A stretch of DNA of 37,713 bases from Oscillospiraceae bacterium (GCA_902768805.1 CACXMX010000007.1:1-37713); one strand, 5' to 3'; numbered from the stretch's first letter, positions 24,007 to 32,194 are shown. Notes: generated by a model not told the origin, from the letters alone. Translations and numbers: made by a program.

Positions 24007-24948
24007 GTGAACAAAACGGTTAAATATGTGATCGGAAGGCTGCTGTTCCTGATCCCGATCATGCTGATCCTGTCCTTTTTCGTTTTCGCGCTGACCTATC
24101 TCTCCCCTTCGGATCCGGTGATGCTGAAATTCCAGCTCATGGGGGAAGTCCCGGACCCGGCGGTGGTCGAGCAGGCCAGAGAAGAAATGGGACTCAACGA
24201 TCCCTTCCTGGTCCAGTACGGCCGCTGGCTGTGGAAGGCGCTGCACGGCGACCTGGGCGAGTCGTACAAGACCGGAGTCTCCGTATGGAAGACGATGCTC
24301 GGCCGGATCCCCAACACCCTGAAGCTCACCGGCGCCACGCTGCTGCTGACGGTGCTCCTGGCAGTCCCGCTGGGCGTTTTGAGCGCGGTGTACCAGAACC
24401 GTTTCGTGGACTATCTGCTGCGTTTTATCTCCTTTTTCGGAGTGTCCATGCCCAGTTTCTGGGTGGGCTTCCTGCTGATGTACCTCTTCGGCATCAAGCT
24501 CAAGCTTCTGCCCGTCATGGGCAGCGGAGACATCCGCCACCTGATCCTGCCGTCTATGACGCTGGCCTTCTGGATGATATCGCTGTACGTGCGGCGTGTC
24601 CGGGGCTCCATGCTTGAGGAGATGAACAAGGATTACCTCAACGGCGGCCTGGCCCGGGGATTGCCCAAGCGGCAGATCATCTTCCAGCAGATCCTGCCCA
24701 ACTCCCTGCTCTCGGTCATCACGATGTTCGGCATGTCCATAGGCGGACTGATGGGCGGTGCCACGATCATTGAGACGATCTTCGAGTGGAAGGGGATCGG
24801 GAAAATGGCCGTGGACGCCATCGCCGTAAAGGACTTCCCCATCATTCAGGGCTATATCCTGTGGATGGCGGTGATTTATGTGGTCATCAATCTGATCGTG
24901 GATCTGCTGTACCGGTTCCTGGATCCCCGGATCCGGCTGGAGGGTTGA
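24007..24948 (+). CDS. ABC transporter permease, NikB/DppB-like
   Basis: A 313-residue inner-membrane permease of the nickel/peptide/opine importer family. It has about six helices, starting VIGRLLFLIPIMLILSFFVFALTYL, and the family's EAA-loop region RGLPKRQIIFQQILPNSLLSVIT, which docks onto the ATPases, followed by MGGATIIETIFEWKGIGKM, a DppB/NikB signature. The start is GTG at 24007, 10 bases after AGGAG. It is the first gene behind two cobalamin riboswitches, so its expression should fall when cobalamin is plentiful. Which metal, corrinoid or peptide it carries cannot be read from the permease. Confidence 0.9.
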   Translation: MNKTVKYVIGRLLFLIPIMLILSFFVFALTYLSPSDPVMLKFQLMGEVPDPAVVEQAREEMGLNDPFLVQYGRWLWKALHGDLGESYKTGVSVWKTMLGRIPNTLKLTGATLLLTVLLAVPLGVLSAVYQNRFVDYLLRFISFFGVSMPSFWVGFLLMYLFGIKLKLLPVMGSGDIRHLILPSMTLAFWMISLYVRRVRGSMLEEMNKDYLNGGLARGLPKRQIIFQQILPNSLLSVITMFGMSIGGLMGGATIIETIFEWKGIGKMAVDAIAVKDFPIIQGYILWMAVIYVVINLIVDLLYRFLDPRIRLEG

Positions 24949-24950
24949 GA

Positions 24951-25826
24951 ATGAGTTACTACGTGAAAAAAGCCCTGAGGGATCCCCAGTTCATGCTGTT
25001 TTTCTGCCTGGCCGTGATCCTGATCCTGATCCCGATCCTGGCTCCCTGGCTCGCACCGAACGATCCCATCGAGAACGACTACGCCAACCTGATGATCGCC
25101 CACAGCGACAAGTATCCCCTGGGCACTGACCAGATAGGCCGCTGTTTCCTGTCCCGGCTGATCTACGGAGGCCGGACGTCGATGCTGATCGTGTTCATCG
25201 TCATCGCCATTTCCGCCAGTATCGGCATCCTCCTGGGCGTCCTGGCCGGATATCTGGGCGGAAAGACGGATACGTTCATCACCCGCTTTACGGACATCGT
25301 CATCGCTGTGCCGCAGACCGTTTTCGTCATCGCGCTCGTCAGCGTTATGGGTCCGAGCCTGCGAAACACGATCCTGGCCATGTCGCTGGTGAGCTGGACG
25401 GAGTATTGCCGCGTCACCCGTGCGCTGGTCCTCAGTCTGAAGCAGAACACGTATGTGGAGGAAGGCCGCATGGCCGGCATGCGGGAAATGCGGCTCGTCT
25501 CCCGGCTGATCCTGCCCAATGTGTTCCCCCACCTGCTGGTGCTCATCACGCAGGATATCGGCGCCAAGCTGCTGACGCTCAGCGGCCTGTCTTTGCTGGG
25601 CCTTGCCTCCCAGCCGCCCACGCCCGAGTGGGGCTACATGCTCAGCGAGGGACGGCAGTTCATGCAGTCCGCGCCGCGGCTGATCTTCCTGCCGGGCATG
25701 ACCATCGTGCTCAACGTCATTATCTTTAATCTTCTGGGCGACAGCCTCAGAGATATACTGGACCCGAGATTCATCAAGAAAAAAACACACAGGAGGCAAC
25801 TGAAACAATGGCTAGAAAACACCTGA
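24951..25826 (+). CDS. ABC transporter permease, NikC/DppC-like
   Basis: A 291-residue second permease. It starts MSYYVKKALRDPQF, then one long helix LAVILILIPILAPWLAP, the family's HPLGTDQ-like motif as KYPLGTDQIGRCFLSRLIYGGRTSM, and the EAA loop GRMAGMREMRLVSRLILPNVFPHLL, ending with LLGDSLRDILDPRF, typical of DppC/NikC. The ATG at 24951 lies 2 bases after the nikB-like stop, indicating coupled translation; an open frame extending upstream lies inside that gene. It overlaps the start of the binding-protein gene by 19 bases. Confidence 0.9.
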   Translation: MSYYVKKALRDPQFMLFFCLAVILILIPILAPWLAPNDPIENDYANLMIAHSDKYPLGTDQIGRCFLSRLIYGGRTSMLIVFIVIAISASIGILLGVLAGYLGGKTDTFITRFTDIVIAVPQTVFVIALVSVMGPSLRNTILAMSLVSWTEYCRVTRALVLSLKQNTYVEEGRMAGMREMRLVSRLILPNVFPHLLVLITQDIGAKLLTLSGLSLLGLASQPPTPEWGYMLSEGRQFMQSAPRLIFLPGMTIVLNVIIFNLLGDSLRDILDPRFIKKKTHRRQLKQWLENT

Positions 25827-27424
25827 AGATCCTTGCCCTCGTACTGGCAGCGATGATGCTGCTCTCCGCCTGCGGAGGAAGCTCCGGCGCGGAGACCCCT
25901 GCTCCCGCGGACAGCGGCGCAAAGCCCGCGGAGTCCTCTCAGAGCACCCAGGCTTCCCAGCCCGCCGCTCCCGCCGCGCCTGCGGCGTCCGGCCCCAAGC
26001 ACCTGAACGCCGCCATCTACTGGACAGCGGCCACCATCGATCCCGCCGTGGACTACGACGGCTGGACCTCCTGCCGCGCCGGCATCACCGAGACGCTGGT
26101 GTGGGTCAATGAAAACCTGGAGCTCAAGCCTTTGCTGGCCGACTCCTGGGAGCAGCCCGATCCCTCCACCTGGGTCATGCACATCCGCGACGGCGTCACC
26201 TTCCACAACGGCAATGCCGTGGACGCCGCGGCCTGCAAAGCCAGCCTGGAGCGCACTATGGAGATCAACTCCCGTGCCGTCACCACTGCCAAGATCGAAT
26301 CCATCGAGGCGGACGGTCAGAATCTGACCATCCATACCAGCGAGCCCTTCGGCGCGTTCCTGTTCTGCTTGTCCGAGCCTCTGTACTCGATCATCGACGT
26401 GAACGATCCCGCCGATCCCGCCACCAACCCCGTGGGCACCGGTCCGTTCAAGTGCCTCTCCTTCAAGGCTGAGGAGCTCATCGAGCTGGAAGCCTACAAG
26501 GATTACTGGAACGGCGCCTCCCCCATTGATACCGTTTCCCTCTACGTTATTTCGGATGACTCCACCCGCGCCGTGGCTTTGCAGGCCGGCCAGATCGACA
26601 TGGGCCAGCGAATTGGCGCTGCCGATATCGAGACGCTGAAAAACGATTCTGACTACGCCGTCTATGAGGCCTCCGGCACCCGTTTACAGGTCCTGGCCCT
26701 CAACCACACCAACCAGTTCCTCTCCGACGTCAACGTGCGCAAGGCCCTGGCCTGCTGCATCAATTACGACGCCATGGTAGCCATTACCGGCGGCCTCTAT
26801 GCTGTGGCCGGCGCGCCCTACCCCGCCTCCGCCCCCTACGGCTACGATCAGCTGGATCGCCAGCACTATGATCTGGAAGCTGCCAAGAAATGCCTGGCCG
26901 ACGCGGGTTTCGCAGACAGCGACGGCAATGGCTATCTGGAGAAGAACGGCAAGGAACTGGCCTTCACTTTGGGCTATGCGGACAAGAGCCTTGCCACCGC
27001 GCTGGAGGCGGTCCAGTCTATGGCCAAAGCTGTCGGCATCAAGCTGACCCTTCAGCCTGTGGATACCGAGCCGGATCTCAATGAGGACAATTTTGAGATC
27101 TTCGCGAAGAACTGGCAGTCCCTGTCCACCGGCGATCCCCAGTGGATGCTCGACAACATGTACAAGACCGGCGGCGTGAGCAATGCCGCTCAGTACTCCA
27201 ACGCCACGGTGGATGCCCTGTGCGATGAACTGACCGGCGCCTTCGAGTTCGCGGATCGGCAGCGCATCACCATCGCCGCCGAGGAGCAGATCCTGACCGA
27301 CTGCGTCCACGTCTACCTGTTCTCGAAGAATAACTTTGTCATGGCCAACAACAAGGTCTCCGGCGTCACCGTATTCCCCATCGACTACTACTTCCTGACC
27401 AATACCATAGACATCAACGGCTGA
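25808..27424 (+). CDS. Family 5 extracellular substrate-binding lipoprotein (NikA/DppA/OppA type)
   Basis: A 538-residue solute-binding lipoprotein for the importer. The signal peptide ends LLSAC (Cys22), followed by an Ala/Ser/Pro-rich spacer to about residue 55. The SBP_bac_5 domain shows LKPLLADSWEQPDPSTWVMHIRDGVTFHNGN, VGTGPFKCLSF, YKDYWNG, LALNHTNQFLSDVNVRKALACCINYDAM and a closing segment TDCVHVYLFSKN. The overall pattern is nearest, by eye, to the NikA-like metal-chelate binding branch, but the binding residues cannot be assigned without a structure. B12-riboswitch control suggests a cobalt chelate, a corrinoid or a precursor. The ATG at 25808 overlaps the preceding gene; AGGAGG lies 12 bases upstream. 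Confidence 0.88.
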   Translation: MARKHLKILALVLAAMMLLSACGGSSGAETPAPADSGAKPAESSQSTQASQPAAPAAPAASGPKHLNAAIYWTAATIDPAVDYDGWTSCRAGITETLVWVNENLELKPLLADSWEQPDPSTWVMHIRDGVTFHNGNAVDAAACKASLERTMEINSRAVTTAKIESIEADGQNLTIHTSEPFGAFLFCLSEPLYSIIDVNDPADPATNPVGTGPFKCLSFKAEELIELEAYKDYWNGASPIDTVSLYVISDDSTRAVALQAGQIDMGQRIGAADIETLKNDSDYAVYEASGTRLQVLALNHTNQFLSDVNVRKALACCINYDAMVAITGGLYAVAGAPYPASAPYGYDQLDRQHYDLEAAKKCLADAGFADSDGNGYLEKNGKELAFTLGYADKSLATALEAVQSMAKAVGIKLTLQPVDTEPDLNEDNFEIFAKNWQSLSTGDPQWMLDNMYKTGGVSNAAQYSNATVDALCDELTGAFEFADRQRITIAAEEQILTDCVHVYLFSKNNFVMANNKVSGVTVFPIDYYFLTNTIDING

Positions 27425-27440
27425 GATTACGATACACACA

Positions 27441-27462
27441 CCTCCCCGCGAAAGCGGGGAGG
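27441..27462 (+). promoter_or_regulatory. GNRA-capped hairpin covering the ribosome binding site of the first ATPase gene
   Basis: CCTCCCCGC (27441-27449), loop GAAA, GCGGGGAGG (27454-27462): a perfect 9-bp stem. Its 3' arm is the GGAGG that serves the GTG at 27471. No T run follows, so it is not a terminator. It could lower ATPase translation or protect the upstream mRNA. Confidence 0.6.
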
Positions 27463-27470
27463 AGATTTGA

Positions 27471-28268
27471 GTGATTGATATGGCAATACTGGAGATCGAA
27501 AACTATTCCATAACGTACGACGGACTGCGCAGCGCGGTGGACAACGTCTCCTTCAGCGTGGAAGAGGGAGAGATCATCGGGATCGTCGGTGAGAGCGGCA
27601 GCGGCAAGTCTACGCTGCTCCACGGCATTCTGGGCCTGCTTCCCCGCAGCGCGGCTACCCGGGGCAGCCTGAAGGTGTTCGGAAAGAACATCCCCTCGCT
27701 GTCGGAGGCGGAGCAGCGCTCCATGCGCGGGACGGACATGGCCGTCATCTTTCAGGACACGGGCCGCTACCTCAACCCCATCGGGCGCATCGGCAAGCAG
27801 TTCTGGCAGTATCTCCGGGTACACGGAGATTACACACCGCAACAGGCGCACGACCTGGCGGTCGAACGGCTCAAGCGGGTGCATCTGACGGACGCGGAGC
27901 GCGTGCTCGGATCCTACCCCTTTGAACTGTCGGGCGGCATGCGTCAGCGCGTTGGCATCGCCATGGCCATGGCGCTCCAGCCCAAGCTTCTGCTGGCGGA
28001 TGAGCCCACCAGCGCTCTGGATGTGACGATCCAGGCACAGATCGTGCGCCAGATGATGGAGTTGCGCCGGGAGTACGGCACCACGATCATCATCGTGACC
28101 CACAACATGGGCGTGGCCTCCTATATGTCCGACCGGATCGGCGTAATGAAGAACGGACGCCTTGTGGAGATGGCCCCGGCGGAGAATGTGATCTATCATC
28201 CGGGGGACGCTTACACCCGGTCTCTGCTGGACGCGGTGATCGAGCTGGACGATGAGAGGATGGCATAG
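27471..28268 (+). CDS. ABC transporter ATP-binding protein, NikD/DppD-like
   Basis: A 265-residue ATPase that powers the importer with its partner. Walker A is GESGSGKST (40-48), the Q-loop follows at VIFQDTGRYLNPIG, the ABC signature is LSGGMRQR (153-160), Walker B is LLLADEPT (173-180), with H-loop THNMGVASYM. The C-terminus is short and lacks the Cys-rich tail found in the other ATPase, as in NikD. The GTG at 27471 is preferred: GGAGG lies 8 bases before it, whereas the in-frame ATG at 27480 is 17 bases away. The RBS sits in a hairpin. Confidence 0.92.
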   Translation: MIDMAILEIENYSITYDGLRSAVDNVSFSVEEGEIIGIVGESGSGKSTLLHGILGLLPRSAATRGSLKVFGKNIPSLSEAEQRSMRGTDMAVIFQDTGRYLNPIGRIGKQFWQYLRVHGDYTPQQAHDLAVERLKRVHLTDAERVLGSYPFELSGGMRQRVGIAMAMALQPKLLLADEPTSALDVTIQAQIVRQMMELRREYGTTIIIVTHNMGVASYMSDRIGVMKNGRLVEMAPAENVIYHPGDAYTRSLLDAVIELDDERMA

Positions 28269-29233
28269 TGGAACAGATGACGGATAATCGACAGCCGATC
28301 CTGGAGCTTCGGCATATCAGCAAGACCTTCCGCACGGACGACGGACGGGAGGTGCGCGCCGTCAGAGACGCGAACCTGGCGGTCTATCCCGGAGAGAGCG
28401 TTGCGCTCGTAGGTGAGAGCGGCTGCGGCAAGAGCACCGTCGCGCGCATGGTCACCCGGCTGATCAGCCCCACCGAGGGCGAGATCATTCTGTGCGGCAG
28501 GGATATATCCAAGCTCGAGGGCAAGGGGCTCCGGGACCTGTACCGGGACATCCAGATGGTCTTTCAGGACCCCTATTCCGTGTTCAGCCCGAGGATGAGC
28601 GTGGGCACCTTCCTGGGCGAGGGGCTCGTCCACCACGGGATCATGAACCGCGCCCAGGCCACGGAAGAGGCGAAAACGCTCCTGGCGCTGGTGGAACTGC
28701 CGACGGAGCTTATGGACCGCATGCCTCACCAGCTCTCCGGCGGACAGCTCCAGCGGGTGGTCGTTGCCCGGGCGGTATCCATCCGGCCCAAGGTGCTGCT
28801 GCTCGACGAAGCCACCAGCGCGCTGGACGTGTCCGTGCAGAAGCAGGTGCTCGCCCTGCTGATGCGGCTGCGGAAGGAACTGGAGCTGACCTTCGTATTC
28901 ATCGGCCACGATCTGGCCGTGGTGCGCGCCATTGCCGACCGGATCGCCGTGATGTACGCCGGCATGATCGTGGAAGAGCTCGGCAGCGAGGACCTCACCA
29001 AAGCCCGGCATCCCTATACTCAGCGGCTGCTTGAGTCCGTGTTCTCCGTCCACGACCGAACCAACCAGAAGGTCATCCGCGTGGAGGACATGAGCATGGC
29101 AGTAAACGCAAACGCCCTTCCGGGCTGTCCCTTCCGCCCCCGCTGCCCCCGCGCCATGGATGAATGTGGAACCGCATGCCCGGCGCTGCGGGAACTGGAG
29201 CCCGGCCACCGGGCCGCGTGCCCGGCCGTATGA
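28268..29233 (+). CDS. ABC transporter ATP-binding protein, DppF/OppF/NikE-like
   Basis: A 321-residue second ATPase. Walker A is GESGCGKST (49-57), the signature LSGGQLQR (156-163), Walker B LLLDEATS (177-184), H-loop IGHDLAVVRAI. The C-terminal oligopeptide-transporter extension has CPFRPRCPRAMDEC and a following ACP, four conserved cysteines that bind an iron-sulfur cluster in related ATPases. Its GTG shares one base with the stop of the previous gene (TAGTG), so the two are coupled. MEQMTDNRQ offers an alternative ATG three codons later. Confidence 0.92.
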   Translation: MEQMTDNRQPILELRHISKTFRTDDGREVRAVRDANLAVYPGESVALVGESGCGKSTVARMVTRLISPTEGEIILCGRDISKLEGKGLRDLYRDIQMVFQDPYSVFSPRMSVGTFLGEGLVHHGIMNRAQATEEAKTLLALVELPTELMDRMPHQLSGGQLQRVVVARAVSIRPKVLLLDEATSALDVSVQKQVLALLMRLRKELELTFVFIGHDLAVVRAIADRIAVMYAGMIVEELGSEDLTKARHPYTQRLLESVFSVHDRTNQKVIRVEDMSMAVNANALPGCPFRPRCPRAMDECGTACPALRELEPGHRAACPAV

Positions 29234-29254
29234 CCGGGCGAGGAGAATCGTGAG

Positions 29255-30301
29255 ATGAAAAAGATCCTGATATTCGCGCTGATGCTTGCCCTTGCGCTGT
29301 CGACGGCAGCCTGCGGTTCGTCAGGCGGAAGCAACGGCGGCGAAAACCCATATGCCGGTCTTAGGACGACCGTACTTACCGGCGGAGACTCCACCGGAGA
29401 GGGTTCCGTAGGTCAGCTTTTCGGGCAGTATTTTTCCGAGCGGGTGACCGACATCACCGAGGGAAGCCTGTCCGTCAACTATCATCCCAACGGGAAACTC
29501 GGCGGCGACCTTGACCTGCTCGGCATGGTGAAGGCCAACCGGATCCAGATCGTCGTATGTCAGACGGCGCCCATGGTCTCCTTCATTCCGGAAATGGCGG
29601 TTTTTGATCTGCCCATGGTTTTCGCCGAATATGACGGGGACAGGATCGACGCGGTCCTCAACGGACATAACGCATTCACCGAGCGGCTTAACGAGGCCTA
29701 TGAAAAGCAGGGCTTCCATCTTCTCGGATTTCTCCAGAACGGGACCTACCGGCTGACGACCTCCAATCGGGACCTCTCGTCGCTTGAGGATTTCAAAGGT
29801 CTGCGCATCCGCACCATGGAGAACGAAAACCAGATGGATTTTTGGTCCGCTCTCGGCGCCGAGCCCACGCCTCTGCCCTGGTCAAAGGTGTACGAAGCGC
29901 TCCGTGACGGGACCGTTGAAGCCCAGGAGAACGCCGCCGACACCATTTACGCCGGATCGCTGCAGAATGTTCAGAGATATCTGGCCTGCACCGATCATCT
30001 TCTGTACTGCAACGTGATCTGCATCAACAGCGATGCCTGGCAGAGCCTCGATCCCGCGTATCGGGCGGCGCTTGAACAGGCTGCCGCGGAGGCCGTCGCG
30101 TACATGCGGCCCCTGATGAAGGATGTCGACGCCTTCCATAAGCAGAAGCTTGTCGAAAGCGGCATGACGCTGATCGAGTACGACGACGAATTCTACGACA
30201 GCGTTCTCGCGCTGGAAGGAGTGCGGGCGCTCCGCTACTACATCGATAAAAACCAGAGCGCCGGGCTCGGCGCCCTGCTCACGGAAGAACTGAACAGATA
30301 A
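29255..30301 (+). CDS. Orphan TRAP-type (DctP family) substrate-binding lipoprotein
   Basis: A 348-residue solute-binding protein of the DctP/TAXI-like TRAP family. The signal peptide ends in STAAC (Cys20), making it lipid-anchored. DctP marks include FSERVTDITEGSLSVNYHPNGKLGGD, MVSFIPEMAVFDLPMVF, FLQNGTYRLTTSNR, LEDFKGLRIRTMENENQMDFWSALGAEPTPLPWSKVYEALRDGTVEAQENA (the conserved R, P and W/EN positions that usually bind a carboxylate) and LLYCNVICINSDAWQSL. No DctQ or DctM membrane partners are present. It starts 21 bases after the second ATPase and shares the terminator at 30330, so it belongs to the B12-controlled operon. How it feeds a membrane carrier is unknown. Confidence 0.85.
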   Translation: MKKILIFALMLALALSTAACGSSGGSNGGENPYAGLRTTVLTGGDSTGEGSVGQLFGQYFSERVTDITEGSLSVNYHPNGKLGGDLDLLGMVKANRIQIVVCQTAPMVSFIPEMAVFDLPMVFAEYDGDRIDAVLNGHNAFTERLNEAYEKQGFHLLGFLQNGTYRLTTSNRDLSSLEDFKGLRIRTMENENQMDFWSALGAEPTPLPWSKVYEALRDGTVEAQENAADTIYAGSLQNVQRYLACTDHLLYCNVICINSDAWQSLDPAYRAALEQAAAEAVAYMRPLMKDVDAFHKQKLVESGMTLIEYDDEFYDSVLALEGVRALRYYIDKNQSAGLGALLTEELNR

Positions 30302-30329
30302 AACCGGGAATACCGGCCCGGAAGCACGA

Positions 30330-30362
30330 ACGGAAGGCCCGCATCCGGGCTTTCCGTTTTTC
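30330..30362 (+). terminator. Terminator of the B12-riboswitch importer operon
   Basis: ACGGAAGGCCCG (30330-30341) pairs with CGGGCTTTCCGT (30346-30357), one G-U, loop CATC, then TTTTCTC on the plus strand. Confidence 0.9.
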
Positions 30363-30389
30363 TCTGCGCGTACGGATCGCAAATCCGTG

Positions 30390-30419
30390 TTGTGGAGGGG
30401 GAGGAGAACGTGCTATAAT
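30390..30419 (+). promoter_or_regulatory. Promoter of the membrane protein at 30460
   Basis: TTGTGG (30390-30395), 18 bases, TATAAT (30414-30419), about 40 bases before the GTG start. Confidence 0.65.
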
Positions 30420-30459
30420 CGCAGCACGATCACTTTTCGGTCAGAAGGAGAAGAATGCC

Positions 30460-31128
30460 GTGAAAGCCCTTTTTCAGGCGATGTGCGTCGCGCTGATCGC
30501 CGCGGCCAGCGTCGTATATATGCGAAGAAACCGCCCCCTGCGCCGGAAGGCCACGCGGGGACAGTACATGCTCGTGTTTTTCCAGATCGTTCTGTGCGGC
30601 TCCTACTTTGTGCTGTGCCTTTCGGATTACCTTGCGGTCCGAACGGGGCCCGATCGGGCAAGGATGATCTCGGATGCGATCTATATCCTGATGTTCCTCA
30701 CCCTGGGGGTGTATTCTCTGCTCCTCTCCCGCCTGAGCAGCGACATGTACATCCGGGGCACTCTGGCGGTCTTCGCGGTGCTGACGGCGGCGCAGTGCTT
30801 TGTTTTCCCCGAGGAAGCACCGGGCACAGCCGGCAGGATCGCCGCGCAGTCCGGAGGAGCATTGGCGGCCGCCACCCTGGTCGCCGCCCTTCTTAGGATA
30901 CGAAGCGCTTCTTTTGTCCGGATGTGCCTGATCGGGATCATAGCGCTGGAGCTGGGCGTCGCGGTGTGGAACCTGCTCTCCTCCGTCCGGATATCCGCGG
31001 ACGAACCCCGGCGCTACGCAGCCTTCTTTATGAGGACGGCTCTGTTCTCCACGCTGGCTCTGGACTACAGGGTCTGGCTGGACCGCCGCGGGATACCGCT
31101 GCACGGGGAGAAGACCGCCGCCCCCTGA
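30460..31128 (+). CDS. Integral membrane protein of unknown function
   Basis: A 222-residue protein with six or seven predicted helices and short loops: ALFQAMCVALIAAASVVYM, YMLVFFQIVLCGSYFVLCL, DAIYILMFLTLGVYSLLLSRL, GTLAVFAVLTAAQCFVF, GGALAAATLVAALL, and MCLIGIIALELGVAVWNLL. I do not recognise a family or catalytic motif. The GTG at 30460 has AAGGAG 11 bases upstream; an ATG at 30454 is out of frame. It has its own promoter and a shared bidirectional terminator, so it is a monocistronic unit. Confidence 0.6.
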   Translation: MKALFQAMCVALIAAASVVYMRRNRPLRRKATRGQYMLVFFQIVLCGSYFVLCLSDYLAVRTGPDRARMISDAIYILMFLTLGVYSLLLSRLSSDMYIRGTLAVFAVLTAAQCFVFPEEAPGTAGRIAAQSGGALAAATLVAALLRIRSASFVRMCLIGIIALELGVAVWNLLSSVRISADEPRRYAAFFMRTALFSTLALDYRVWLDRRGIPLHGEKTAAP

Positions 31129-31140
31129 AAACGGCTCCGA

Positions 31141-31180
31141 CAGAAAAAGCAGCCCGTGCACCGACGGGCTGCTTTTTCTG
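31141..31180. terminator. Perfect bidirectional terminator between convergent genes
   Basis: A 17-base arm (31141-31157, CAGAAAAAGCAGCCCGT) pairs exactly with 31164-31180 around GCACCG. The T runs inside both arms serve either direction. Confidence 0.92.
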
Positions 31181-31193
31181 TGTAATATCGGGC

Positions 31194-32045
31194 TTATGCC
31201 GCGGGATCGAGAGCCTCAACGGCGCCCTCCACGGCCTCTTCCACGGCTTCCTCCACCGTGCCGGGCAGAGCCTCGCCTTTCTCGGCGGCCTCTTTGGCGG
31301 CCCGCGTCACGCAGAAGCTGCACGGATCGGTGTGGTGGCCCTGAGCGACCTCCTCCAAAGCCCCGGAAGCGACGGTGTTGGAGTTCTTCAGCGCCTGGCA
31401 GTCTTCATAGTAGTGGTACTTATAGCCGTACTTGGTGAAATAGACCAGGTCCTCGCTGGTCCAGCCGTTCTCCTCGGCCTCCTGGAGCACCTCGTTCACG
31501 GCGTCCTGAGTGACCGGGTGGTAATCCGCGCTGGCGGCGGAGGCGCCGATGAACACGACGGCCAGCACGGCGGCGACGATCTTCTTGGTTTTCTCGTCGA
31601 TCTTTTCGCTGTTGCGGATCAGGATGATGGCCAGCGGCGCGAAAATCACGCCCGCCATGATCACGCCCAGCTGGTTCCACAGGAACTGTACCACGGGGCT
31701 GTGGGACTTGGTGGGGTGGATGTGGTTGGCCTTTTTCCACAGCTGCGCGGCCAGCACCACCAGCACGCCCGCGACCACGATGTCCACGACGCATTCGGTG
31801 ACACAGTTCATGAACAGCATACGCACCGCGCCGAAGGGGAGATTCAGCTCACCGATAGGCGGGAGATACATGGCCACAGCGGCCAGCGCCCATAAAACGA
31901 AGGCGCCGACACGCAGAAGAGCGGTGTTTTTCTTTTTGCCGGTCTCCTGCTCCTCAAGCTGAGCGGCGGCGGCCAGCAGCGTGGCGGAGGTGGGTTTTTT
32001 CTTCTCCGCCGGAGCCTTCGGTTCGCTTTTTTTATTGTCTGCCAT
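31194..32045 (-). CDS. Polytopic membrane protein with Cys/His C-terminal domain
   Basis: A 283-residue protein of unknown function. A charged N-terminus of about 40 residues (KKSEPKAPAEKKK) is followed by four hydrophobic segments: 43-62, 75-100, 124-144 and 156-173. A soluble domain at 200-246 then reads VYFTKYGYKYHYYEDC, with Cys216, and ends DPCSFC (Cys242, Cys245). The pattern [VY]-x-T-K-x-G-x-x-Y-H-x(4)-C, then P-C-x-x-C, is a small putative metal-binding module found at the ends of assorted Firmicutes surface proteins. A Glu/Ala-rich tail closes it. The promoter is at 32089-32117 and AAGGAGG lies upstream of the ATG at 32045. Confidence 0.65.
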   Translation of the reverse strand: MADNKKSEPKAPAEKKKPTSATLLAAAAQLEEQETGKKKNTALLRVGAFVLWALAAVAMYLPPIGELNLPFGAVRMLFMNCVTECVVDIVVAGVLVVLAAQLWKKANHIHPTKSHSPVVQFLWNQLGVIMAGVIFAPLAIILIRNSEKIDEKTKKIVAAVLAVVFIGASAASADYHPVTQDAVNEVLQEAEENGWTSEDLVYFTKYGYKYHYYEDCQALKNSNTVASGALEEVAQGHHTDPCSFCVTRAAKEAAEKGEALPGTVEEAVEEAVEGAVEALDPAA

Positions 32046-32088
32046 GGTAAAAACCTCCTTTTACCCTTTGCCCTCAAATGTATGCATA

Positions 32089-32117
32089 ATTATAGCAGAG
32101 AGCGGTTAAAAACACAA
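32089..32117 (-). promoter_or_regulatory. Promoter of the membrane protein at 31194-32045
   Basis: Minus strand TTGTGT (32112-32117), 17 bases, TATAAT (32089-32094). Confidence 0.75.
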
Positions 32118-32122
32118 TATCC

Positions 32123-32148
32123 TGTGCCGAGAATCTTGTCCCGGCACA
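32123..32148. promoter_or_regulatory. Inverted repeat between divergent promoters
   Basis: TGTGCCG (32123-32129) and CGGCACA (32142-32148), 12 bases apart, lie between the two divergent promoters. This is a candidate shared operator. Confidence 0.3.
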
Positions 32149-32160
32149 AAAAAGATGTGG

Positions 32161-32194
32161 TTGAAAAACAGGATAAGCGATAGTAAAATATAAT
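32161..32194 (+). promoter_or_regulatory. Promoter of the repeat-protein/clostripain operon
   Basis: TTGAAA (32161-32166), 17 bases, TAAAAT (32184-32189). An overlapping TATAAT at 32189-32194 lacks a matching -35. Confidence 0.55.

Noticed and set aside
27441-27462. Hairpin between the binding-protein and ATPase genes as a terminator
   Set aside because: No T run follows the stem, and the next gene's ribosome binding site is part of it. A translation or mRNA-stability role fits better.
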